Under the pieces are notes generated by a model, which did not search any database, had not been told where the DNA came from, and saw only the letters and a program-made list of their open reading frames with translations. From Chaetoderma sp. LZ-2023a (Eukaryota; Mollusca; Caudofoveata; Chaetodermatida; Chaetodermatidae): 64,000 nucleotides of DNA. Positions 45,115-59,256 of this stretch are shown here, piece by piece (the stretch's first letter is position 1; each line of letters opens with the position of its first letter). Location: NCBI GenBank assembly GCA_034401795.1, contig CM067366.1, positions 69,556,514 to 69,620,513 on the forward strand, written 5' to 3'. The position numbers and the translations under genes are program-made.

Positions 45115-45575
45115 TTTACAGTAACCACAGGTAGATCTACAGTAACCACGGGTAGATTTACAGTAATCACGGGTAGAATTACAGTAACCACGGGTAGATT
45201 TACAGTAACTACGGGTAGATTTACAGTAACCACGGGTAGATTTACTGTAACTACGGGTAGATTTACACTAACCACGTGTAGATTTACAGTAACCACGAGT
45301 AGATTTACAATAACCACAGGTAGATTTACAGTAACCACAGGTAGATTTACAGTAACCACGCGTAGATTTACAGTAACCACGGGTAGATTTACACTAACCA
45401 CGTGTAGATTTACAGTAACCACGAGTAGATTTACAATAACCACAGGTAGATTTACAGTAACCACAGGTAGATTTACAGTAACCACGCGTAGATTTACAGT
45501 AACCACGGGTAGATTTACAGTAACCACGGGTAGATTTAGAGTAACCATGGGTAGATTTACAATAACCACAGGTAG
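45115..45575. repeat. 21-bp minisatellite with a 126-bp higher-order unit
   Basis: GTAGATTTACAGTAACCACGG repeats about 22 times. The variant ACACTAACCACGTG occurs at 45265 and 45391, exactly 126 bp (six units) apart, with matching variants between, so a block of six units has been duplicated. Three minus-strand frames stay open for long stretches; one reads as GYCKSTR heptads and is interrupted by the TAG created in the ACACTAAC variant. Confidence 0.95.
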
Positions 45576-46892
45576 ATGTGCTATCAAGTCCATGTGTCTT
45601 GCAGCTGCAGCTCTTTGGGTCATAGCCAGTCGTGCTGTAGCATCGGAATGAATGATGCTGTTGCATCAGTAAGCGCTTACGTTTTGCTGACATGGCAGAT
45701 TTTACAGGCAACTGCTGGCAGCATCTGTTGGTTGATCACTTTTCACCACATTCCACTGGATTCAGATGTCCAGTGTCTCCCCGCCAAATTTGAATTTGGT
45801 CACACACCTGAAGAGTGTCGAGCCTCGCGGATACAGGTGTTGGTGGTACATCATGCACAGAACAAATCAGCCGACGGAAATTATGTTGCCATTTTGACAA
45901 TCCTTAGCTCGACTTAACTATAATATACAATCCATTTTAAAATGGAGCGGAGACGGATTATGTCCCAGAAGAGACTTTAGATCAGGTGACGAATTCAATA
46001 TTTGGCACAACCCTTTTATAGTAACTGCAATTGCGCTGAATCATTCACGTAGTCCGTTTCTTAAATGATTCGGGTTTTGGTTATTTCAGACGATTTGTTG
46101 AGGACTTTTTTGGTGAAAGGAATACATATCAGCTGTTTGTTTCAAATAATTACTTTTTATGGTTTTATATATAATCTTACTAGGTTCATTAAACCAGTGA
46201 TCTTAAAGAAGCACCATCGTTGTGTGCTCAAGCAGGTGCCAATCGTACGCAAGTCTAACTGCAGTTTTTCTAATAGGGTTACAGAGCAAATCTAAATTAC
46301 ATACGACTGTTGCAGCTTGACGCGTAAACAGAAAAAATAGATCTCGGATGCGGAAAACCAACTCCCCCAGTTAATCAATATGTTGAATGTTTAACTTAAA
46401 TGTCTTGATCATTCCAGCATAGTATATAGGCCTAAGGGCGGTTACGGGTATGATTGAATCTGTGAACGTACCCATGATTTCCTGGCCCTACGTGGTTTCA
46501 TAATTAACTTACAGAAGGCAAGATACGAAACTTAAGAATTGTCACATACAAGAGCGAGTGTGTGAAAGCAATTAAAACGGCCTGCAGGACATTGGGATTA
46601 GTAATATGGGCGTGTGACGTCATCTCATATGGTCATGGGCGTCATCGTGTGAATTAACTTATCCAAATACATAGACATCACAGAGCTATAGCCAAAAGCC
46701 ATAGATATACAGGTAAGCCTAGTCCTAACTGCAACATTCCTGTCGATGACGCATAGATAGTGGCCACAAAGCCTGGACAAAAGACCACCTGTCTAGTAAC
46801 CAGGACAATATTTTTTATGGCAATAGAATGTATCGGTCTAATACATTTTGACACCGACAAACCAGGTGCAATAAATCATTTATAATGTCTAA
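45576..46892. other. No recognisable gene
   Basis: Unique sequence. An isolated TGACGTCA at 46615-46622 lies outside any Pal copy. Frames of up to 113 codons show no domain. Confidence 0.35.
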
Positions 46893-46955
46893 TAAGTTTT
46901 GAATATTTTGAAACTAATTTGACTGTAATCCAGTCTAATTAGTTTCAAGATATTC
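46893..46955. mobile_element. Minimal Pal core
   Basis: TTTTGAATATTTTGAAACTA and TTTGACTG are followed directly by CAGTCTAATTAGTTTCAAGA. Only the outer 28-bp arms of the palindrome remain. Confidence 0.7.
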
Positions 46956-48800
46956 ACCACCTCACCTGTATAAATTCTCTTGATAATAAGACCCTAGTAC
47001 CTTGGGGCTGAAATGGTTAATAGATAATATTCGTGGTCCTATCTTATGTGATCGGTTTAGTCAGGTTTCACTGGACGTAAATCTTCCTTTAATCAATGAG
47101 CTGTAAAGACAATTAAGATGGAATAGCTTTCCTGAAAATGCTCTTAACCAATCTAGCGTAAATGGATTTCAACATTGTCTAGACCACCTTCCCTTAAGAA
47201 CATGCATATGTCTGCAAAACATGGAAAATGGCTACTCCTAGCCCACAAGATTACAAACGTGATCCTATTATTATCCGAGACCGTTTCGTAATACCCTTGG
47301 AAAGAAACGATAGATGTTTATATGAAGACCATGTCCTCTTCTTATAATCCTAGCCTCAGAACATTCCTGAACAGACAAGTTATAATCCTATATAACTAAG
47401 CGACTTCACATTCGTCCAGGGACAGCGCATTCAGGTCGATATATCCAGAACCTAGAAACGTCAATATATAAAAGAGCAAGATTGGTTTACATTTCAGTTG
47501 TCAGTTGATCTATAAAACTGCAAACAACAACAACGACGACGACGACGCACTAGCGTAAGCGCTAGCGTACGCGCTATCGTACGCTACGCGCAAAGGTTGC
47601 GCACAAACACTAATAGGTGCTTTTGTTGATGCCATGCGATTGTCTTCCCATCATCTTTCCTGCCAAATAGTTTGTATCTTGGCAAGCTGCGAGATAGAGC
47701 TCTTGATCGGATGTTACCAGGGCAGTCTTGCGACATTCAAGTCATGCCTCGCGACTGTTGAACTATGGGTAATTAATCATTTAGTGTCAAACACTAATTC
47801 TTCATTGAAATAAATAATTCAAGCATGTACACACCCTGGCACCACACCCTAGTACCACAGAACAGAAGTAATAATGAAGCAACAACAACAAAACATTCGC
47901 GCCATCTCTGCCTCAATGACTCCATTTCCAAACCAGAGTGCCTATAGATACCTGCTATATATACATGGTGCTTGACTTAAGCTCCAGCTACTATAGACTA
48001 TTGTTGTTTTGTTGCTGTGAAATGAAACATATCCCCATCTTCAAAATAAATGTATATGCAACCACCGCAACCAACCAACCCCCCAGCCAAACCGCCCGCA
48101 CGACACACACCCCCCTCAAACACTCGAATTGCTCGAACAGGAAGTGTGTGATTGAAATGGCAGGGTTTGTGTGACACCACTCCATGGCATGCTAAAGGGT
48201 TTCATCCTTGGATTAACTCGAAATCAATCCACTAATTATTGTAACATCGATTTTCATCAAGATTGCAATTAATCAAAACAACGTCAAGATTTAATATTGA
48301 AATAATCACGCCTCGTTAATCAGGATTAATAAAAACTGGTGTAAGAACTCCGGACAAGGAGTCGAGATTGTTTACAGGATTGTTTTGGAGATTGAACCAA
48401 CAGGAAACTGTATCAGTCTCGAGTTGCATTGAAGGGGAGCTACACGTGGTCAGAGGTCAAGCGAGAAGAGTGACCATCAGCGCTGTTGTCCGGCTATTAA
48501 TCATAAACTGTCAAAAATCTCGAGTAATACACTTGCGAATGTCACCCCGTAACAAGGACGAGATCTGTTCACTTTGGTTAAGATGGTTTTTAACCATTTC
48601 ACATCTGTACTTCCAGGGAAATGGTTCCATCATCCCATGTTCAAAAAAATAATTTGGCTGGAATATGTTTGCGGCAAGGACAACAACGATAAACAAGAGC
48701 AACTGCAATCATCAACATCTCCTCCGTCAGCACCAGCACTAATACCACTCCCACCATGTATCCCAAACATTGGCCTTGCCGGTGCCACCGCGACACTACC
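46956..48800. other. Unique DNA with a 12-bp CpG-rich repeat at 47548-47590
   Basis: CACTAGCGTAAG, CGCTAGCGTACG and CGCTATCGTACG are three tandem 12-bp units, followed by CTACGCGC. They follow an (AAC)/(GAC) microsatellite. No gene was recognised in the rest. Confidence 0.5.
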
Positions 48801-48804
48801 GCAA

Positions 48805-49134
<330 letters not shown>

Positions 49135-49149
49135 GATATTGATATTGAC

Positions 49150-49495
49150 ATATGGGCAGTGCGCAGTTTACAAACGGGCTCGCCAATAACAAATTGTCAC
49201 ATGGGCCATGCCCCGTTTACACACGGGTGCGCCGATAACAAATTGTCATATGGGTCTGCGCCATTTACAAACGGGCGCGTCAATAACAAATTGTCACACG
49301 GGTCTGCGCCGTTTAAACGGGCGCGTCAATAACAAATTGTCATACGGGTCGGCGCCGTTTATACACGTTTGCGCCGATAACAAATTGGTATATGGGCCTG
49401 TACCGTTTACAAACGGGCGCCCCCATAACAAATTGATGTATGGGCCTTCGCCGTTTACAAACGGGCCAAATTGGTTATTGGCGCGTTACAACGAT
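49150..49495. repeat. 48-bp tandem repeat, seven units, TAACGCGCCAAT family
   Basis: ATAACAAATTGTCATATGGG marks the unit at about 49187, 49237, 49285, 49331, 49379 and 49427. Each unit also holds GCGCCGTTTACAAACGGGCG, in which CCGTTTA..AAACGG forms a short hairpin. The array ends in ATTGGCGCGTTA, the same terminus as at 27490-27705. Confidence 0.88.
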
Positions 49496-50984
49496 ACCAA
49501 TAACATGAGGCAAGTAAATAAATACAAACACATAGAGACGCACGCCCATCTATTCAGACACGCACGCACACATCTATCTATCCGCTTGAGCACCCACCAC
49601 CAGTTACACTCAATTTCTGTTATTTCGGATATATCAATGCGGACAAACGATAAACACCGGCGCTACTGCGACTCTGCTGCAATTGTTTGTCTGTAGCATC
49701 AGAATGATTGATTAGTGAGACACCCTGTCTTAAGTGACCACCTGAGTGAGCGCCAAATACTGGTCACTAAAGACAGGTGGTCGCTTAACACAAGTCAGGT
49801 GATATAGGAATTGTCATTTGGGAGAGCAAATGATGGCGGTTCACTGAGACTGCTGGTTTTTACCACCTGTTTTAAAGCGCAGCCAACGTTTGGTGTACAA
49901 AAGGTAGGCCATGTCTCGAACAGGTCTGATTGTAATTAAAGACTCGTCCATCACGTGGCGGGATTATCAAATAAAGATGTTCATTATTGATGCGTCAAAA
50001 ACTCAGCTACAAATTCCTTCCAGTGTACTAACTTTTGAGATATGTTCTGATTACTAACTAAAGAACGAACCGACGCGGACAAATCAATAACCGCGCTATG
50101 CTTAGGCTGTCCGAAGATAAACATTGCATACAATTACTTCATTTTAGATAATAAAAAAAGAAACGTCAAAAGGAAACAACATACGCATAAATGGAAAATA
50201 ATGTCCACGCTTTGCAAACGAGTACCCGGTTAATCGACCATTGATTTGCTTTGAATGCTCCTCTATTGTCTACACTTGACAGTTCATTACGAGAGGAGCG
50301 ACAGCTATCTAGAGTACGGCACCTAGTCATGAGGGAGGGAGGGGGAGATGATGAAAGACGACACAATTAGTTCGAGCTACCTCTTGTTCAATGACCTCGA
50401 TGATCAGTGGAATTATCTCAAACCTAATTTATGTAGCACGTTACAAAGCGACCGGTACTCGGAGCGAATGACCCGAGGCCAGAACTGTACACATTGTGCG
50501 TGGACTCGGGTACAATACGTGCGATCTTTCGATAGTTAACTTTGTTCGTTACTGTTCTAGGCATTATGTACCGGGAGGAGAAATGTCGTAACAATTGCCT
50601 CGAGGTTGTGTTGGTGTGTACAACGGACCAGTCGTCACTCATAATGAAAACCAAACTTAATTTATCTTCTAACGAACATACTGATCAACATCGCAGTGCG
50701 ACTGGAGGCGAAGTGATAGGCATTCTTTAATCTACCATTGATTAGGAATCGTTTTATCTTTCTTCGGCTTGACTGGTTCAATATGGCCGAAAGAAAGGAA
50801 GAATCGGCAAGGCTATGTGCGGTTCGTATGAATGAACCCACAATCAGTTTATTGATCAAAGCGAGTCTGTTACAAAGTTACAATACTCCTTCCTATGACG
50901 GGATACTGCTGACCTTAGGATGCCTACTTCAGCCAGTAGAGTACTATTCATCCCTCCCCACAACGAATGTTTCAAAGGATGTGC
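49496..50984. other. Mostly unique; CACCTGTCTT-type foldback at 49728-49800
   Basis: CCTGTCTTAAGTGACCACCTG faces CAGGTGGTCGCTTAAC at 49773-49795. Frames at 50348-50539 and 50738-50998 are not recognised. Confidence 0.4.
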
Positions 50985-51062
50985 CATTCTGGATATGATA
51001 AAAATTATATGACTGAAAGTCGTTGCTGCCTTAGGCGTTACTGTCATATGATCTTCAACATA
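50985..51062. mobile_element. Ancient Pal-like relic
   Basis: GGATATGATAAAAATTATATGACTGAAAG, TCGTTGCTGCCTTAGGCG and GATCTTCAACATAATC keep core order only faintly. Confidence 0.35.
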
Positions 51063-51599
51063 ATCAGCTCAGTATTGTATATATTTAAGTGACTATAGTG
51101 CTAAAAGAGTGTTCGGTACCAATATCCTCATTACGAGAGCCCTGGACCTCAGCGTGAATGAAGCCTCGGGGAGTCCACAAATACGTCTAAGAAACTTTGT
51201 TATTAGATTAGTTTGTCCTGATAATTTACAATTAAATTTGGAAAGATGTGATTAATTACAGACCTACGACAGCTAGTAGCACACACGCGCACAACACACA
51301 CGGTGACAAATGTGTGATTAAGCGTGCCACTATACGTGCGTGATGGGCAAGCGTAGATAAGGTGGGTGGATATCTAAGTAAATGAGTAAATTAGGTGGCC
51401 GGATAGCTTGACTGACTAATAGATGTTGTGTGTATTTGGTTTTGGTGGTTGCGTAGATCACAAATACACGTTCTCTCGTCTAGACACCACTGGTTTCGTC
51501 TTTAATTATAGCTACTATACCTGTTAAAAAGCCGTCACAAATATTGTGCGCTCGACAGAGGTATTACAAAACTGGGAAGCCGTTTCAAGAATCCACAAA
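51063..51599. other. No recognisable feature
   Basis: Unique sequence. Confidence 0.35.
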
Positions 51600-51955
51600 A
51601 GAGTGAGTGAGGGTGTGAGGGAGAGGGAGAGGGAGTGGGAGAAGGAGGTGAGAGAGAGAGAGAGAGAAAAAGAGAAGAGGAGAGAGAGGGAGGGAGACAG
51701 AGGAAATGAGAGGGAGAGGGAGTGGTAGAGGGAGAGGGAGAGGGAGGGGAGGGGGGGGGAGGGGAGAGGGAGAGGGAGGGAGAGAGAGAGAGAGAGGGGG
51801 GAGGGCGGGAGTGAGGGAGGGAGGGAGGGAGTGAGGGAGGGAGGGAGGGAGGGAGGGAGGGAGAGAGAGATATGCAGTGAGAAAGGGAGGAAGGAAGGGA
51901 GAGGGATAGAGTGAGGGGAAGGAGGGATGGGAGGGAGGATGGGAGGTAAAGAGAG
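51600..51955. repeat. GA/GGGA purine-rich simple repeat
   Basis: Imperfect GA, GAGG and GGGA runs; the minus-strand Ser/Pro/Leu frame is an artefact. Confidence 0.93.
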
Positions 51956-52346
51956 CCTTATGACTGATGTAAAGTTTAAAGACGAGGTTGTAAGCTTACA
52001 AAACAACATTTTCATCACATCAAAAGGAGTTGACGCAGAGGTAGACTACAACCACGAGATTTATGGCTCTAACAGGCTACAAACAGTCAACTGCTAACAG
52101 TATGCAGTGGCTGGTTGAAGAACAATTCTAAGTAATGGATGGCAAGAATGTAACAACGCCGTGAATTGATGAATTCTTCATTAGCATTGCGAGAACAGCG
52201 AAGAGCGGGCGTCGTGTAATTTGTTTAGTGGACTCCTAGAGTTGATATTTGAGAACCCACCGCGGGTATTCGCGTCGGGAATGACCTCATACACTGTTGG
52301 AACACATTGGATATTTGCATAGGCACTGCTTGTGCTAGAAACTGCC
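51956..52346. other. No recognisable feature
   Basis: Unique sequence. Confidence 0.35.
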
Positions 52347-52444
52347 CTGATAATGCAGATTACTGGGCCAATACTGGGTCGGTGCAGGGCCAAAAGAGCC
52401 CAAAATTGGCTTACTACCGGCTCGGTAACCCGCATTATCAGGGT
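52347..52444. mobile_element. CCCTGATA-type foldback MITE
   Basis: The ends CCCTGATAATGCAGATTACTGGG and CTCGGTAACCCGCATTATCAGGG are inverted repeats. The interior has GGGCCAATACTGGG-like blocks. Confidence 0.7.
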
Positions 52445-52524
52445 AGATATGATAGATCCAATTAACCGTACGTCGACGTGCATGTGTTAGATTTATTAGA
52501 TAGTTGATTATTTTTGATATTGTT

Positions 52525-52907
52525 CAATAGACATGTCCAGAGTATCCATCTACCATCTGACGTCATATGACGTCATAATCAGCTAAGCGGCGTGTAGGAT
52601 GACATCATAATCATTACGTCATATATGATTCTATTTGGCCTGTCTTTAACCCTTAATAGACCGACACGTTGCACGAATTGTATGCCTCTATTATTTAATA
52701 AACATGCTGTTGAATATTATGAAACTAATTATTATACACTGTTGCTGCCATAGGACGCAACAGCGCCCAGTCAAATTAGTTCCAAAATATTCAATAGCTT
52801 ACCCGTATAGTTTTCTAAAAATTAATAGTCAGGGAGTTCAGAGATAAATTGATCCCAACACGAGCGAGGTGTGGGTGGAGCTTATCTAGGGATGGAAAGG
52901 TCCATTG
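52525..52907 (-). mobile_element. Pal-A, full length
   Basis: The ends are CAATAGACATGTCCAG and GGATGGAAAGGTCCATTG. TGACGTCA occurs at 52558-52565 and 52568-52575. The core left arm is shortened (AACTAATTATTATACACTG). GTGTGGGTGGAGCTTATC lies near the right end, but the GGGCGGGGC box is deleted. Confidence 0.85.
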
Positions 52908-52984
52908 AGAAATTTGAATAATTAAATAACAGAACATACTTCTAACATGATGATCGGGACAACAGGATATGTATCATGGTATTT

Positions 52985-53692
52985 AATAGCATAGGCTATC
53001 GTATCTAGCATAGGCTATCGTATCTAGCATAGGCTATCGTATCTAGCATAGGCTACCGTATCTAGCATATGGTATCGTATCTAGCACATGCTATCGTATC
53101 TAGCACAGGCTATCGTATCTAGCACAGGCTATCGTATCTAGCACAGGCTATCGTATCTAGCATAGGCTATCGTATCTAGCACAGGCTATCGTATCTAGCA
53201 TAGGCTATCGTATCTAGCACTGGCTATCATATCTAACACAGGCTACGTATCTAGCATAGGCTATCGTATCTAGCATAGGCTATCGTATCTAGCACTGGCT
53301 ATCGTATCTAGCATAGGCTATCGTATCTAGCACATGCTATCGTATCTAGCACAGGCTATCGTATCTAGCACAGGCTATCGTATCTAGCAGAGGCTATCGT
53401 ATCTAGCACAGGCTATCGTATCTAGCATATGCTATCGTATCTAGCACAGGCTATCGTATCTAGCACAGGCTATCGTATCTAGCACAGGCTATCGTATCTA
53501 GCACAGGCTATCGTATCTAGCACAGGCTATCGTATCTAGCACAGGCTATCGTATCTAGCACAGGCTATCGTATCTAGCATATGCTATCGTATCTAGCATA
53601 GGCTATCGTATCTAGCACAGGCTATCGTATCTAGCACAGGCTATCGTATCTAGCACAGGCTATCGTATCTAGCATAGGCTATTGTATCTGTC
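52985..53692. repeat. 19-bp minisatellite, about 37 units
   Basis: CTATCGTATCTAGCACAGG repeats in register, with C/T and A/T variation in the CACAGG/CATAGG/CATATG part. The unit contains no spacer, so it is not a CRISPR array. Confidence 0.96.
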
Positions 53693-54559
53693 ATGTTCAC
53701 TTTCATGTTCACTTTATTTACATTCAGGCTATTACAATAGCATATGGAGGTAACAATATGTAATTATACTGTTCTTGGCAGTGGAGTTTGTTATACTAAT
53801 TAAATCATTAAGACTAATATTATACAACAATCAAAGTCCTATTAACGATTTGACTGCACTCATTGTGTATAGCATCCTTCAGTATTTTAGCATTGTGATC
53901 AATAATTTGAGCAGCTACAGTCAATGTGGTGATATGATTTTCGGGTTGAATAGTCAGAACTATATTTACATGTTGTGGACAAGTTGTTGTCATATTACGG
54001 CTATGTAAATTATCACCACTATCAAATATATCAGATATAAGAAGACCCTTATTTATTAATATCATGAGCTATTCTGCATTATTTCATTATCTTGAAACAC
54101 ATCGCGGTAAAAAATGTATTGCGTTTATAATGCAAACATGAACCATTGCTAAAAAAACTTTCATTGGCGCGGTTTAGACTACAAGTACGCAACTCAGCAC
54201 TTATATTAGGGTTGTATTAGTCATCGACATCAACGTGTACAATCGGCTGTGATATACTGCACAGTATTGACATGGTACACCTGCCCCAGTCCAAAATTAC
54301 CAAAGTTCACCAAATCTGTCAACAGTGCTCTACCTTCGCTGAAAATGCATCATCGTAAACAGCCTCAAGTGAGGTAGTTGATCCTCTCCATATCATCTGT
54401 TATCGTATCTGATGAATAGAGTCGTTTTAAGGACAGTGGGCAGTGTCTTGAGAAACAGGTTGCAGACAATTTGAGGAGAATAAAGATTTTAGTGGTACAT
54501 ATGGAACTTATAATACTAACTCGATCATTATCCAGCAAAAGATGTTGGTAATAACTAAC
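53693..54559. other. No recognisable feature
   Basis: Unique AT-rich sequence; TCATGTTCACTT is duplicated in tandem at 53692-53715. Confidence 0.35.
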
Positions 54560-54606
54560 AACTGATAATCACATTGACCATTATATGTTCAATGTGATTA
54601 TCAGTT
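54560..54606. repeat. 18-bp-arm perfect hairpin
   Basis: AACTGATAATCACATTGA (54560-54577) and its exact complement (54589-54606) flank an 11-bp loop. Outer TAATAAC/GTTATTA adds to the stem. Confidence 0.85.
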
Positions 54607-56100
54607 ATTACTTATGACCGACTGGCATACGGATCGTGTGTTCATAGTGCATCGTGGCTACAGTTTCAAGCGAGAAGAGCACCACTCTTCCATTCAGTAG
54701 ATACACATGGTGATTTGTTGAAGTACATCCCTGGAAAGACCTTCGATTGGGTGAAATGTTGCAAGAAAAATAATGGCACATAAAACCAGACTCTGACTGT
54801 ATCAGCATAGATGAAATGACGTTACCTCACCACAACAGAGTACGCACCAGGTCAATTGCTTGCAACAACTGTGCTTGCTATGCTGACCTGCGCGCCATGT
54901 TATCCGTTATGAACAAAACCCGGCTGCTTACGGGAAGACTAGCTATATATCTAGCATTCACTTCAGCCTGAAAAGTCTTCCCGTAAACAGAGCAAGCAAT
55001 ATACGAGCTCATACAAACAGGTATTGCAAGTATTGTTCAAGTTCAAACAATGCGTATCTACTAACTTCGACGATACACATGGCTTCGATATCATAATGGG
55101 CGTCATGAAAACAATCTATGGAAGATCCAAAGCTTCCGGAATAACTGGACTTTTGTCCATAGCCGATGTCGGAGCAGAAGGGACGTCTAGGATGGCTAGA
55201 ATGAGAATGTCAGTATGCAAGGTACCCGCTATTAATGGTTGTTATTCGAGACACTCCTGAGATCAGATCAGAAGCAATGTGTGATGGCACTAAAATGATG
55301 GTGATAGAAGCTTCTGCCATCCAAGGATAAGACAAACTGAATGCCTGAACACGATACGACCAGACCACATGGCAAATGACAATGCCTACCTGGAATGACT
55401 TTAACAATATTGTGGAAGGTGTGGTGATATCTATAGAAATATCAATTAAATGTCTGAGACATGAACACACGTAGGATCTATTTGCCTAGGAGTGGGCTCA
55501 TGAAGGTACTCCTTCATTGGAATGGCTGACCTTTTCCTAAACATGACCCTTTTCAATGTACATGAAACTGGGAATGATTCCTGTCAACGGTGTAGCAGTT
55601 CATGTCTTAGTGCTTTGGTCGAACCGCCAGAACTATGCCCACAATAGGAGTCCCTTCTACGCAGCTATAAGACATGTGAGTAATTAGGGAAATCCTGCTG
55701 CCTACCATTGCATTTTGGTGTAGGTTTTCCTGGTTGTCTGAGTGACTGACCATCAATATCCTCTCCCAGGAGATGGGTGGTCTATCAGGGAAACCTGAAA
55801 ATGTGAGTACCAGTGAGAGGCGGATACGGATAAATCATCTCTTAAGAAACACGTGGGGCTGCGCACAAAGGGCACAAGCTAGACACTCGTGTTAAGTCTG
55901 GTGCAAAGTCCGTGCAGAAGGATTAGAATGCTGCTGAGAGGACTATGGCTGAGATGCTAACATGGTCACCAGAAGTAGTACTGCTCAACTGTGAAACTGG
56001 GCGATGCAGTGGTGGATACATGAATTCATTAAGGGTGCGTATAACACCTGAAGAGGTCCTGGAATGAGTAGCCTATGTAGTCTCATTATTCAGGAGATAC
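54607..56100. other. Unassigned; short hairpin at 54932-54990
   Basis: GCTTACGGGAAGACT and AGTCTTCCCGTAAAC form an inverted repeat about 30 bp apart. Frames at 55024-55260 (+) and 55210-55470 (-) are not recognised. Confidence 0.35.
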
Positions 56101-56212
56101 ATCCCCGATAGCGCAGGCTACAGGGCCGGGACTCGGCCAATACCGCGCTGTATTGTCGGGTTGTAGCTCGAGTACCGGCCAAGTAAGCTGCATTATCAGG
56201 GATGTGTTCTAC
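56101..56212. mobile_element. CCCTGATA-type foldback MITE, worn
   Basis: ATCCCCGATAGCGCAGGCTAC and AAGCTGCATTATCAGGGAT are the ends; GGGCCGGGACTCGGCC-like blocks fill the interior. Confidence 0.6.
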
Positions 56213-56286
56213 TGCTGTTTCCAAAGAAATCCTTTAGCCTTTGAATTTTGACATACCCCAATTTCACAGTATTCGTGCAGTTAAAC

Positions 56287-56378
56287 TGTTGAAAACTGTG
56301 AAACTAATTTGACTAGAAATTGCTGCTGCCTTGTGCAGTAGCAGCTTGCAGTAAAATTAGTTTCAAAATATCCAGTAG
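56287..56378. mobile_element. Pal core without recognisable flanks
   Basis: CTGTTGAAAACTGTGAAACT and TTGACTAGAAATTGCTGCTGCC pair with AGTAGCAGCTTGCAGTAAAATT and TTTCAAAATATCCAGTAG. The right flank GCGTTTAAG-like box is absent. Confidence 0.65.
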
Positions 56379-56502
56379 CACATTTCTAACGCCTTTAAGA
56401 AGTGATTGTATCGGCAAAATTATCATTTGTAACTTAAACATCTTCGGAGCAAAGGGGTGGGGTGGGAGGTTGTCCGTGACACGTTGGCCACCGCCTTAAA
56501 TT

Positions 56503-57044
56503 TAGGGGTGTCACAATACGCAATACGTATCGTGTATCGTGAATACTCAAGCTTGGCAATGCATCTATCGTATCGGCACCTCTGTAACGCAATACGGAGG
56601 TACACCATGGTTAGCCATTAGATTTTAAAATTAAACACTGACATGACTTAATAGCATGCATTATTGCATTATTTTCATCTTATTTTAGCACAAATTTTAG
56701 TTTACACCAAAATATCTTGGCAAACACATGGAGATTGAGATTTTTGCTTGCCAGTACTTTATCAAACTGTTAACTATGCCAAAATATTGACAGAATGTTT
56801 TGTTTCACATTTTACTTTGCTGGAAGTGATTACTTATATAACTTTTAATATGCAAATTTTTATATTTAATACAAGTCATCACCGTATCATTTTTATCAGG
56901 ACAGACAAGATGTAAGTCATCACTATTCACTAGGTTGTGTCAATTTAGTCATTTGCTGATACGTATAGTGATACTTATTGTATCGGCATGGGAGTATCAC
57001 GATACGTATTATATCGCGAGGTCCTTGGCAATACACACCCCCTA
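56503..57044. mobile_element. hAT-like MITE, 542 bp, exact 8-bp target duplication
   Basis: CTTAAATT occurs at 56495-56502 and 57045-57052. The element between starts TAGGGGTGT and ends ACACCCCCTA, resembling hAT terminal repeats. Subterminal regions are full of GTATCG/ATACG motifs in both orientations (for example CAATACGTATCGTG and CACGATACGTATT). There is no transposase frame. Confidence 0.85.
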
Positions 57045-57256
57045 CTTAAATTCACACGCATCCTGGCACCTACTGATACATGTAGGAATGCCATGACTGC
57101 CAATGAACATGGAAAACATACCGGAGAGGAGTTTTTCATCAGGTTCCCAAAGAACACCACGAAGCTCCCTCTTCCAATATTTAGCAGGCTTAAGTAGACT
57201 CAGAGCCACCACAAAACGTAATGACAATATGATCCGAGAAATGTAGCTCGAGTAGC

Positions 57257-59165
<1,909 letters not shown>

Positions 59166-59256
59166 TTTCACATATAATATACACACAACACATACAGTTA
59201 AAGCTGTCAATAGCACCAACTTGAACTAGAAGATGTTGGCTACTAGGAACACTTGT

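Noticed and set aside
52985-53692. CRISPR-like regular repeats (also 45115-45575)
   Set aside because: Units of 19 and 21 bp are contiguous without unique spacers, and the genome is eukaryotic.
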